A program made the position numbers and the translations under genes. A stretch of 5,909 bases of DNA from Candidatus Woesearchaeota archaeon (GTDB lineage: Archaea; Nanobdellota; Nanobdellia; Woesearchaeales; SM23-78), in the NCBI GenBank assembly GCA_011372335.1, contig DRSY01000043.1:1-5909 (forward strand), written 5' to 3'. The notes below the pieces were generated by a model. It did not search any database. It saw only the letters and a list, made by a program, of their open reading frames with translations, and was not told the origin of the DNA. This document shows, one piece after another, positions 1 to 5,183 of this stretch (its first letter is position 1; each line of letters starts with the position of its first letter).

Positions 1-36
1 ATTTAAATGTTTCGGTAGCATGGGCTGCGTTGAAAA
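1..36. repeat. Left terminal inverted repeat of the insertion sequence
   Basis: The outer block, bases 1-16 (ATTTAAATGTTTCGGT), matches the reverse complement of 938-953 except at base 8. The inner block, 22-36 (GGGCTGCGTTGAAAA), matches 918-932 perfectly. Bases 17-21 do not match their partners. The transposase stop codon (3-5, minus strand) lies in the outer block, so the last twelve or so residues of the transposase are written in the repeat. The match reaches base 1, so the repeat may continue to the left. Confidence 0.8.
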
Positions 37-851
37 AGTTTTTGAATTAAATTAATTATGTTATGTGCTATTGCTCTGCAATAGAGCTCTGCTCTTTGAG
101 CAGTATATGTTGTAGAGCTGACGCTAGGTCCGAACTTTCTTTTCATACTGGAGAAAACTGTTTCCACCATTTCTCTTCTGCCATAAGTTCTCATATTGAA
201 GTTTTTTGCTGCTCTTTTCCTGGCTGTTTTCCTGTGATGCTTGTCTTTTCCGTAGTTTCTTTTTGGTATGCAGGTCTTGATTCCTTTTTCTTGGCAAAGT
301 TTGTGTAGCCAGTTAGCGTCGTAAGCTTTGTCAGCAACTAACTTACAAGGTTTTCTTGGCAATCGATTTAGGAGGTATTTGACATCTTTGATGTCATGGG
401 CTCTCTTAGCTCTAAGGCGGAGAGCTAAGATTTTCTTTGTTCTTGTGTCTATAGCTATGCTAAGCTTCAACGGTATCTCAACTGGGTAAGGTCTGTCTAT
501 TCTTTTGTAGTAGTATGGGCTTGGTAATGGTCTGCTTATGCCTGTTCCGTCTATAGCAACGATGTAAGTTTTGCTGTTAATTGTTGCTTGCAGAAGTCTC
601 TGCCATAAAGGCAGAGGTATTCTTTTCATCATCTTGGCTAAGGCAGAATAAGTGGGTACAACATAACCAAGCCAGTTTAATAACCTGCTTACTCGACGAT
701 AACCAAGCTTGCATTCTTGCTTTACAAGCAAGGCAACGGCATGTTGCCAGAACTCATATTTCTTTGGTCCATAATGGTGTAACCATCTTGGGCAGCCTGC
801 TCGCTTTATTAAACGCTTACTTTTATTAATGAGTTTTACTTCCTTCTTCAT
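3..851 (-). CDS. DDE transposase, IS5/IS4-like (DDE_Tnp_1 type)
   Basis: This 282-residue protein is predicted to cut and rejoin the ends of its own insertion sequence. A basic N-terminal region (residues 1-75, with WLHHYGPKKYEFW) probably binds the ends. The RNase-H-like core follows. The first Asp is D101 in AIDGTG and the second is D174 in VADKAYD. The third acid is E230 within a perfect Y-x2-R-x3-E-x6-K signature (Y223, R226, E230, K237), diagnostic of the IS4/IS5 group. Length and all catalytic residues look intact, with no frameshift, so the gene may be active. The start at 851 is supported by a GAGGTG ribosome-binding site at 859-864, seven bases away. The C-terminal residues and the stop codon run into the terminal repeat. 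Exact subgroup is uncertain. Confidence 0.9.
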   Translation of the reverse strand: MKKEVKLINKSKRLIKRAGCPRWLHHYGPKKYEFWQHAVALLVKQECKLGYRRVSRLLNWLGYVVPTYSALAKMMKRIPLPLWQRLLQATINSKTYIVAIDGTGISRPLPSPYYYKRIDRPYPVEIPLKLSIAIDTRTKKILALRLRAKRAHDIKDVKYLLNRLPRKPCKLVADKAYDANWLHKLCQEKGIKTCIPKRNYGKDKHHRKTARKRAAKNFNMRTYGRREMVETVFSSMKRKFGPSVSSTTYTAQRAELYCRAIAHNIINLIQKLFQRSPCYRNI

Positions 852-876
852 GGGTGAACACCTCTACTGTTCACCC
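852..876 (-). promoter_or_regulatory. Start-codon-adjacent hairpin presenting the transposase ribosome-binding site
   Basis: A perfect 9-bp stem (852-860 GGGTGAACA with 868-876 TGTTCACCC) closes a 7-base loop at 861-867. On the mRNA strand, the GAGG of the GAGGTG Shine-Dalgarno sequence lies in the loop and its last two bases in the stem. The 3' arm of the stem ends immediately before the ATG at 851. This placement suggests control of translation initiation. That role is inferred; the pairing is seen directly. Confidence 0.7.
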
Positions 877-900
877 CCCACTAGCCTAATGGCTAGTGGG
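877..900. repeat. Second perfect hairpin, abutting the first
   Basis: Bases 877-886 (CCCACTAGCC) pair perfectly with 891-900 (GGCTAGTGGG) around a 4-base loop, TAAT. No base separates this stem from the one at 852-876, so the two could stack end to end in RNA. It lies between the likely transposase TATA box (about 902-909) and the start codon, where the transposase transcript should begin. It could therefore form fully only in read-through RNA or in single-stranded DNA. Function is unknown. Confidence 0.65.
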
Positions 901-901
901 C

Positions 902-913
902 AATATAAATTTT
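902..913 (-). promoter_or_regulatory. Possible TATA box of the transposase promoter
   Basis: Read on the minus strand, this is an AT-rich TATA-like stretch (AAATTTATATT) inside the right end of the element. At the usual archaeal spacing, transcription would start near 880, within the hairpin at 877-900 and about 30 bases before the ATG. This is inferred from sequence alone. Confidence 0.4.
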
Positions 914-917
914 TAGA

Positions 918-953
918 TTTTCAACGCAGCCCCACTCACCGAAACTTTTAAAT
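918..953. repeat. Right terminal inverted repeat of the insertion sequence
   Basis: This is the partner of bases 1-36. The inner block 918-932 (TTTTCAACGCAGCCC) is perfectly complementary, and the outer block 938-953 (ACCGAAACTTTTAAAT) has one mismatch. The outer block resembles an archaeal BRE plus TATA box pointing out of the element to the right. Confidence 0.8.
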
Positions 954-956
954 ATC
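938..956 (+). promoter_or_regulatory. Outward-facing BRE/TATA-like promoter at the insertion sequence end
   Basis: CGAAAC followed by TTTTAAATAT has the form of an archaeal BRE plus TATA box. It points right, toward the surface-protein cluster. Transcription would start near 975-980, leaving a leader of about 140 bases before the ATG at 1119. The mirror copy at 1-16 would face left out of the element. A weaker TATA-like stretch at 1062-1073 is closer to the gene and could be the native promoter. Confidence 0.45.
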
Positions 957-1118
957 TAAAATCTTAAGGATAATTAAATTAATAATAAGGTAAATAAAAG
1001 GATGATTAAGCCGTTGTTAGAATAATGGGAAATAATGGTGAAGTCAAACGATTAATGTAGGGTATAAGAATATTAGAAGGGGATGAGAAGGTAAAAAGGA
1101 TAAAAAGAGGTGTTGATT

Positions 1119-1646
1119 ATGAGGAAGGGTTCTATGCAGCTGGGTATTAATGCGATTGTTATATTAATAATAGCTCTGGCTATTCTTGGCTTAGCAATGA
1201 GTTTTGTAACTAACCTTTTCAGAAAAGGAGAGGGCCAGCTAGGCAGCATTATTAGTAATGTTGAGATGCCTGTAAGAGCAGATGCTAGCCAGCCTATTAA
1301 GTTTGGTAAGAGGGACATAGAGGTGAAATCAGGGTCTGCGGATACGCAGCTAAAAGTGAGTGTGTATAATAATAATAATTTTGAGGAAACAGATGAGGTT
1401 ATGTTATTCTTGGACTGCTTTGACTTGGAAGGAGAACGCGTGGATTCCTTGTACTTAGCTGCTCCTCCGCAGAAGATTCCTTTAGGAACAGATGTGGGTT
1501 ATGGAGCAATAATTGTTTCTGATAAGAACATGGGAGGTACGTCTCCAGGGACTTATACTTGCAGGGTGATTGCATCCCCTCAGGAGAATTATGAAACGGA
1601 TAGTAATGCTATTTCAGGGCAGATTTATATAACTGTCAGGCCATGA
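1119..1646 (+). CDS. Membrane-anchored surface protein with pilin-like N-terminus (paralogue A)
   Basis: This 175-residue protein is not assigned to a named family. It begins MRKGSMQL and continues into a hydrophobic helix over about residues 9-31. A short basic tip, a Gly at position 4 and then a hydrophobic helix resemble archaeal class III (type IV pilin) signals cut after RKG. The usual Glu is absent, so it could instead be a plain N-terminal anchor. The rest (about 60-175) looks like one extracellular beta-sandwich, ending in PGTYTCRV and a strand rich in alternating hydrophobics. C100 and C148 could form a disulfide. The ATG at 1119 is chosen over the GTG at 1110 because GAGGTG at 1107-1112 sits six bases upstream, and because the same MRKGS start recurs in the gene at 2859. 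It is first in the envelope cluster. Confidence 0.75.
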   Translation: MRKGSMQLGINAIVILIIALAILGLAMSFVTNLFRKGEGQLGSIISNVEMPVRADASQPIKFGKRDIEVKSGSADTQLKVSVYNNNNFEETDEVMLFLDCFDLEGERVDSLYLAAPPQKIPLGTDVGYGAIIVSDKNMGGTSPGTYTCRVIASPQENYETDSNAISGQIYITVRP

Positions 1647-1649
1647 ATA

Positions 1650-1687
1650 ATGTTTTTAATATCTTTTTTTGTTTTAAATTTTCTTTG
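1650..1687 (+). terminator. T-rich tract, possible archaeal terminator or attenuator
   Basis: Just after the stop codon of paralogue A, the plus strand carries clustered T runs, including seven in a row at 1664-1670 and further TTTT runs to 1685. Archaeal RNA polymerase terminates on such U-rich tracts without a hairpin. It may end part of the transcripts, so the first gene could be made in excess over the others. The embedded GTTTTAAATT could instead be a weak TATA box for the next gene. Confidence 0.35.
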
Positions 1688-1709
1688 TGAATACGAAGAG
1701 GTGGTTGTG

Positions 1710-1946
1710 ATGGCAAAGAAGATGAAAAGGCATATGACTCATGAGGAGGAGTTTGAGATTATGAAGCTGGTCCTGGATAAGTTCCTGTGGCTGGGAGTTG
1801 GTATTATGGCTTTTGGATTCTACAAGATGATTAGTCTCAGGGAAAGCCTTGGTTACGGTCTGAGTGTGCTAACAGCAGGTGCTGTACTCCTAATAGTCTT
1901 TATAATAATCCTTGTGAGGGAGTATAACTTCCTAGGAAGGAAGTAG
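1710..1946 (+). CDS. Small two-helix membrane protein, unknown function
   Basis: This 78-residue protein matches no family I recognise. It has a charged cytoplasm-like N-terminus (residues 1-23, basic MAKKMKRH, then the acidic HEEEFE). A first membrane helix spans about 24-41 (FLWLGVGIMAFGFYKMI), a short polar turn follows, a second helix spans about 48-69, and the basic tail is REYNFLGRK. Both ends would face the cytoplasm under the positive-inside rule. The ATG at 1710 is preferred to the upstream ATG at 1650 because GAGGTGG at 1698-1704 is correctly spaced, and because the upstream extension is encoded by the T-rich tract. Its position between the pilin-like gene and the lipoprotein gene suggests a membrane partner or anchor for them. 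That role is inferred from context only. Confidence 0.7.
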   Translation: MAKKMKRHMTHEEEFEIMKLVLDKFLWLGVGIMAFGFYKMISLRESLGYGLSVLTAGAVLLIVFIIILVREYNFLGRK

Positions 1947-1992
1947 GAGTGAGAGTAGGTAGTAAGAGTTAAAATCTTTTTTGGTGTGGAAG

Positions 1993-2784
1993 ATGAAAGC
2001 TAGGACCGCCTTGTTAAATCTTGTATTAATTCTTATCTTATTCATAAGCCTCTTCTTAATTAGTAGTTGTAAAGAAGAACCAGAATGCACTAAGAGTAGT
2101 GATTGTATTACGAGTAATCCTTGTTTCTTAGGTAAGTGTAGGAATGGTAGGTGTGTGAGTACCCCGAAACCAAACTGTTGTGGGAATGGTCAGTGTGAGA
2201 GCCAGGCGGGTGAGAATAAGTGTATATGTCCTGAGGACTGCGGTAGGTGTGAAGGCAAGGTTAAGTTTAATGTGAGTACGTATCGCGGGTTACAAGAAAA
2301 AGAGGCGAGGTATGCGAGGTTTATATGCGAGGATAAGAAGTGTGTTGTAGGGGTGGCACCTGATGATGTGAGTGTGTTAAGGCTTACTGATGAGATTGAT
2401 GTGCGCGGAGGGTTTAAAGCAGACATCTTAGTAACAGTGAATAACCCTTTTGATACTTGGAGGGATAAGTTAAGCGTGGAAGTAGCTTTAAAAGACCTTG
2501 ACCCGGATGTTGTTGGCGGAGTGACTTTTACTAATATCAGGGTACTGAGTGGGAATGAGTTGCTTGGGAGAAAGTTAGGTGTGAATAAGAAACTTGAGGA
2601 TATCGGGGATATTTTCACTGAGGAATTCGAGTTGGTTAGTGCTCAGAGCTTGGTGGAAGAGGAGAAGAGCATTGATGTTGAGTTAGACTATGAGTATGTT
2701 GTGTTGGAGAGAGGTGAAGAGGTGGTTAAGAGGTCTTCTAGAAAGATTCGTCTTTCAAAGAAGATAATGCTTGTTGTGCCGTAG
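1993..2784 (+). CDS. Cysteine-rich predicted lipoprotein with C-terminal beta-rich domain
   Basis: This 263-residue secreted protein begins with a basic tip (MKAR) and a hydrophobic stretch (residues 6-22). A lipobox, I-S-S-C, follows with C26 as the predicted lipid-bearing residue. Residues 32-86 hold twelve cysteines, including CCGNGQCE and CPEDCGRC motifs. This is a knotted, probably disulfide- or metal-stabilised segment seen in many archaeal surface proteins. C112 and C117 add another possible pair. The rest (about 130-263) is rich in alternating hydrophobic strands and resembles a single Ig-like or similar beta-sandwich. The ATG at 1993 gives a compact signal peptide; TTG at 1981 is an alternative. 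No strong ribosome-binding site is seen, only GGTG at 1983-1986. Lgt, encoded in the same window at 4274-5053, is the enzyme expected to modify C26. The binding partner is unknown. Confidence 0.75.
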   Translation: MKARTALLNLVLILILFISLFLISSCKEEPECTKSSDCITSNPCFLGKCRNGRCVSTPKPNCCGNGQCESQAGENKCICPEDCGRCEGKVKFNVSTYRGLQEKEARYARFICEDKKCVVGVAPDDVSVLRLTDEIDVRGGFKADILVTVNNPFDTWRDKLSVEVALKDLDPDVVGGVTFTNIRVLSGNELLGRKLGVNKKLEDIGDIFTEEFELVSAQSLVEEEKSIDVELDYEYVVLERGEEVVKRSSRKIRLSKKIMLVVP

Positions 2785-2858
2785 TGCTTTTGTTAAAAAC
2801 CAAGTTGATTTATGTTGGGACTCGTAGAAACTTTTGAGGTAGAGGTGGTTTGGTGGTG

Positions 2859-3410
2859 ATGAGAAAAGGAAGCATCCAGGTAAGTGTTAATATTCTTGTG
2901 GTGATGATTATAGGGCTTGCCCTTCTCGGAGTTGGTGTTGCTCTTATGGGGGATTTCATAGGCATAGCGAGTAAGATGCGCGAAAAGGTTAGTGAGGAGC
3001 ATAAAGAGCAGTTAGTAAGAGTTCTTGACTCCGGAGCCAGGGTGGCTGCTTTTCCAACAAGGATTACTACTACTAAGAAAGGGAAAGCTGATTTTAGCAT
3101 AGGGATTAGTAATGAGCTTGGAAGAGCAGGGGAGTTTAGTATTAGTGTTGAGGAGTACTTTAAGAACCCTGTGTTGTCTAACCCTGATGATAAGATTGAG
3201 GTGTTATACATTAAGGGGCCTTATAAGATTGCGAATAATAAGAGGGTGTTTGTTTCTGTAAGGATAGTGTTGCCAAGGAGTGTTGTTCCTGGGAGTTATC
3301 TCTTTAATGTTTATGTGTGTAATGTCACGGATCCGGATTTGTGTAACAAGCAGAACTTCGCGAAGTACGGGTACGGGGAGCCTCAGAGATTACAGGTCAA
3401 TGTGAGGTGA
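2859..3410 (+). CDS. Membrane-anchored surface protein with pilin-like N-terminus (paralogue B)
   Basis: This 183-residue protein is paralogous to the one at 1119. The first 24 residues align without gaps and share MRKGS, Q7, N11, V14, I17, I18, L20, A21, L23 and G24. The DNA is well diverged, so the duplication is old. A hydrophobic helix spans about residues 9-36. A charged segment (39-52, KMREKVSEEHKEQ) could be a short coiled coil. A beta-rich domain follows (about 65-183) with VVPGSYLFNVYVCNV, which parallels the PGTYTCRV region of paralogue A. C154 and C162 may form a small disulfide loop. Start choices are TTG 2850, GTG 2853, GTG 2856 and ATG 2859, with GAGGTG at 2842-2847. The ATG is chosen because it gives the same MRKGS start as its paralogue, although its spacing of 11 bases is long. 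Function is unrecognised. Confidence 0.75.
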   Translation: MRKGSIQVSVNILVVMIIGLALLGVGVALMGDFIGIASKMREKVSEEHKEQLVRVLDSGARVAAFPTRITTTKKGKADFSIGISNELGRAGEFSISVEEYFKNPVLSNPDDKIEVLYIKGPYKIANNKRVFVSVRIVLPRSVVPGSYLFNVYVCNVTDPDLCNKQNFAKYGYGEPQRLQVNVR

Positions 3411-3458
3411 GAGGGGGGTTGATTGTAGTAAGGAGGATGAATAAGATTCAAAGCATTA

Positions 3459-3478
3459 TTTAAGTGTTTTCTGTTTTA
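3459..3478 (+). terminator. Possible U-rich terminator after the surface cluster
   Basis: The short gap between the converging gene ends at 3410 and 3476 finishes in a T-rich stretch (TATTTAAGTGTTTTCTG). It fits hairpin-independent archaeal termination of the plus-strand cluster. No comparable T-rich stretch is seen for the minus-strand tpiA transcript, so that one may run further. Confidence 0.35.
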
Positions 3479-4141
3479 TGTTAAGAGGTTTTTTAGTGTG
3501 CCCTCAGGATCCTTGGCTTTGTCTATCACAGAAGCTATTAGTACGCCGTCTGCTCCTAATTCTAACGCTTTAGTAATATCCTTTTTTGTCCTTATACCTG
3601 CTCCGACAAGGAGTCTTATACCATGCTTTTCTTTCACAAGCTTAACACTGCGAATGATTATTTCTGGCTCTGCTGTGCTCACACTCACATCTCCTCCTAT
3701 GAGTTCTGGGGGCTCCACTGCTATGAAGTCTGGCTTCATAGTTGCAATCTTCTCAGCTTCTTCAGGGGTTTCAGCACACACCACGGTTACTAAGCTTAGC
3801 TTGGAAGCTCTTCTGATACTCTCCTCTATTTTCTTCATAGGCATCCTGTGCTCTGAGTGATTAAGCAGGGTTCCTGTTGCTCCTGCTGCTTTCACTGCTT
3901 CTGGGAGCACGCTTCCTGTATGCCTGCCCGGAGGATATGGGTCTGTGTGTTCTGCATAGACAGGTATGCTTACCACCCAGCTCACAGGGTAGATATCTGG
4001 TGCGCTCACTGCGATTCTTATATCGTTTCCTGTTTCAAAAGCTACTTTCTCGCATATCTTTGCGAGTCTCACAGCATTAGGTCCTGTACTATTAGGATAT
4101 GTCTTGAAGTTAATAATGATTACTGGCTTTATGTTTCGCAT
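3476..4141 (-). CDS. tpiA: Triosephosphate isomerase, archaeal type
   Basis: This cytoplasmic enzyme interconverts dihydroxyacetone phosphate and glyceraldehyde 3-phosphate in glycolysis and gluconeogenesis. The 221-residue length is that of the compact archaeal form, shorter than the roughly 250-residue bacterial and eukaryotic enzymes. Active-site residues are all present: N11 and K13 in NFKTY, H95 in LNHSEHR, and the catalytic base E143 in AVEPPELIGG. Phosphate-binding segments are GAGI (180-183) and GVLIAS (199-204). The start at MRNIKPVIII places the first strand correctly. No clear Shine-Dalgarno sequence precedes it, and the upstream minus strand is A-rich. It follows lgt on the same strand after a 132-base gap and converges on the surface cluster. 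The gene is intact. Confidence 0.96.
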   Translation of the reverse strand: MRNIKPVIIINFKTYPNSTGPNAVRLAKICEKVAFETGNDIRIAVSAPDIYPVSWVVSIPVYAEHTDPYPPGRHTGSVLPEAVKAAGATGTLLNHSEHRMPMKKIEESIRRASKLSLVTVVCAETPEEAEKIATMKPDFIAVEPPELIGGDVSVSTAEPEIIIRSVKLVKEKHGIRLLVGAGIRTKKDITKALELGADGVLIASVIDKAKDPEGTLKNLLT

Positions 4142-4204
4142 TTTTGATTCTTTTATTTTCTTATTTTTATTCTCGTTTTTTTTATTTTTATTTTTTTATC
4201 TTAA

Positions 4205-4226
4205 AATTATCTTAAAAACTTTTTTT
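4205..4226 (-). promoter_or_regulatory. Possible tpiA promoter in the AT-rich lgt-tpiA gap
   Basis: The gap 4142-4273 is strongly AT-rich and asymmetric, with T runs on the plus strand and A runs on the minus. On the minus strand it contains AAAAAAGTTTTTAAG, which resembles a BRE plus TATA box and would start transcription roughly 45-50 bases before the tpiA ATG. The low complexity makes this tentative; tpiA may instead be read from the lgt promoter. Confidence 0.3.
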
Positions 4227-4273
4227 TATTCGTTATTATTCTTATCCATCTCTATTCTATTCTTCACAACTCC

Positions 4274-5053
4274 TTATTTACCCCGGGTTCTCCTACGCAT
4301 GAATAAAAGCGCAACACTCCCAATTATTATCATTAACAAGCATAAATACTGGCCTATGCTTAATCCTAAGAATCTCGGGTCTTCCCGCCAAAAGGTTACT
4401 ACGAACCTTAACATGCCATACATTATTACGAAACTCCAGAATATAATGCCTTGTCCCAGCTTCTTTTTTAAACTTTTCTTGGTGTAGAGGAAGAGGAGGA
4501 CGAAGAATATGAGAAGGTTCTTTAATGCCTCGTATATCTGGCTTGGATGCCTGCACCCCTCATAGTCTTTAAAAACAACGCACCAAGGCACACTCGTTCT
4601 TATACCTACGAGTTCCCCATTAATAAAATTAGCAATTCTGCCTAGGAATAAGAAGAAAGCCGCGGGTATTACAAGGAGGTCTGCTAACTCGTAAAAACTG
4701 ATTTTGTGTTTCTTACAGAACAATAACCCTGCAATAACAACTCCTATAATGCCACCGTGAAAACTCATACCGCCATGCCATAACATCAATACTTCAAAGG
4801 GCTTTCTAATAAGTTCAATAGGGTGATAAAAAATGAATAAGAACAGCCTTGCACCGATTATTGCGCCTAGAATAAGGTATATTATGAGGGTGTCTGCTCT
4901 GCTGGGGGTAAGGTTTTTTATCTTTTTTTTCTTAGCAGCCCATCTTAATAGGAAGTAAGTTACAAGGAAGCCGAGAGCGTATACAAGTCCGTAATACCTG
5001 ATTTCTAGCGGACCAATAGTTCCGAGCACTGGGTTGATGTTGTGAAAAAACAT
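4274..5053 (-). CDS. lgt: Prolipoprotein diacylglyceryl transferase
   Basis: This polytopic membrane enzyme transfers a diacylglyceryl group to the lipobox cysteine of lipoprotein precursors. The 259-residue protein has about seven hydrophobic helices. It carries the key residues of the bacterial enzyme (E. coli numbering in brackets): Y21 (Y26), H99 in GGMSFHGG (H103), and the signature GRIANFINGELVG with R139 (R143), N142 (N146) and G150 (G154). Further on are RHPSQIYEA and YGMLR, with Y212 (Y235) and R216 (R239). It therefore looks catalytically complete. Bacterial-type Lgt is unusual in archaea and suggests old lateral transfer. The ATG at 5053 has no Shine-Dalgarno sequence but has TATA-like sequence at about 5081-5092, which implies a short or absent leader. 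A predicted substrate is encoded at 1993-2784. No signal peptidase II gene is in the window. Confidence 0.95.
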   Translation of the reverse strand: MFFHNINPVLGTIGPLEIRYYGLVYALGFLVTYFLLRWAAKKKKIKNLTPSRADTLIIYLILGAIIGARLFLFIFYHPIELIRKPFEVLMLWHGGMSFHGGIIGVVIAGLLFCKKHKISFYELADLLVIPAAFFLFLGRIANFINGELVGIRTSVPWCVVFKDYEGCRHPSQIYEALKNLLIFFVLLFLYTKKSLKKKLGQGIIFWSFVIMYGMLRFVVTFWREDPRFLGLSIGQYLCLLMIIIGSVALLFMRRRTRGK

Positions 5054-5080
5054 TTTTGAATAATTAAAAAGAGAGAGTAG

Positions 5081-5092
5081 TATAAAAATATT
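5081..5092 (-). promoter_or_regulatory. Probable lgt TATA box
   Basis: The minus strand reads AATATTTTTATA here, about 28-39 bases before the lgt ATG, where a TATA box for a short-leader transcript would lie. The region 5054-5206 separates two divergently transcribed units (lgt leftward, the regulator at 5207 rightward) and holds no convincing small gene. Confidence 0.4.
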
Positions 5093-5174
5093 ACTTAAAA
5101 AATTAAAGATGTTGATGAATCATTTTGGCTCAGGGTTTTGAAGTTTTATGTAAAATCTCAGAGGAAATAGAAAA

Positions 5175-5183
5175 ATATTTAAA
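5175..5183 (+). promoter_or_regulatory. TATA box of the wHTH-MNT/HEPN operon
   Basis: ATATTTAAA, preceded by a purine-rich GAAAA that could serve as BRE, is centred about 28 bases before the ATG at 5207. At normal archaeal spacing, transcription begins at or next to the start codon, giving a leaderless mRNA. This fits the absence of any Shine-Dalgarno sequence. Confidence 0.65.

Larger units (their letters stand above)
1..953 (-). mobile_element. Insertion sequence with DDE (IS5/IS4-like) transposase, apparently complete at right, left edge at or beyond window start
   Basis: A single transposase gene fills the element and reads leftward. The two ends match as inverted repeats: bases 1-36 pair with 918-953 in two blocks (1-16 with 938-953, one mismatch; 22-36 with 918-932, perfect) around a 5-base unmatched spacer. 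If the element ended at the inner block (22 and 932), the flanking bases (left agcat, right cactc) would show no target-site duplication, and the transposase stop codon at 3-5 would lie outside it. Both points favour the longer ends. The left boundary touches the window edge, so a target duplication cannot be tested. The alternative is a short element (22-932) inserted into a pre-existing inverted repeat. Family placement rests on the transposase signature only. Confidence 0.8.

Noticed and set aside
63..308. A plus-strand open frame inside the transposase gene
   Set aside because: It is antisense to the conserved catalytic region of the transposase and has no independent support.
22..932. 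Insertion sequence ending exactly at the 15-bp inner repeats
   Set aside because: The flanks show no target duplication, the inverted match continues outward, and the stop codon would fall outside. It is kept only as an alternative.
1002..1056. Very short frames (MIKPLLE, MVKSND) in the leader before 1119
   Set aside because: Six or seven codons without ribosome-binding sites are expected by chance. No leader-peptide logic could be seen.
2190..2618. A 142-codon minus-strand open frame opposite the lipoprotein gene
   Set aside because: It is low-complexity (Ser/Leu/Thr-rich), and the opposite strand has a signal peptide, lipobox and cysteine motifs, so this is a shadow.
2810..3211. A 133-codon minus-strand open frame opposite paralogue B
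   Set aside because: It has no recognisable domain and no ribosome-binding site. The plus-strand frame has the conserved MRKGS start and a good GAGGTG.
3437..3463. An 8-codon frame (MNKIQSII) right after GGAGG in the convergent gap
   Set aside because: The GGAGG touches the ATG with no spacing, and the frame is too short to support.
3498..3860. A 120-codon plus-strand open frame across the isomerase gene
   Set aside because: It lies antisense to a fully recognised tpiA with all catalytic residues.
4104..4487. A Phe/Leu-rich plus-strand open frame of 127 codons spanning the lgt-tpiA gap
   Set aside because: The hydrophobic run comes from T-rich intergenic DNA and from antisense lgt sequence. 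No ribosome-binding site or plausible product.
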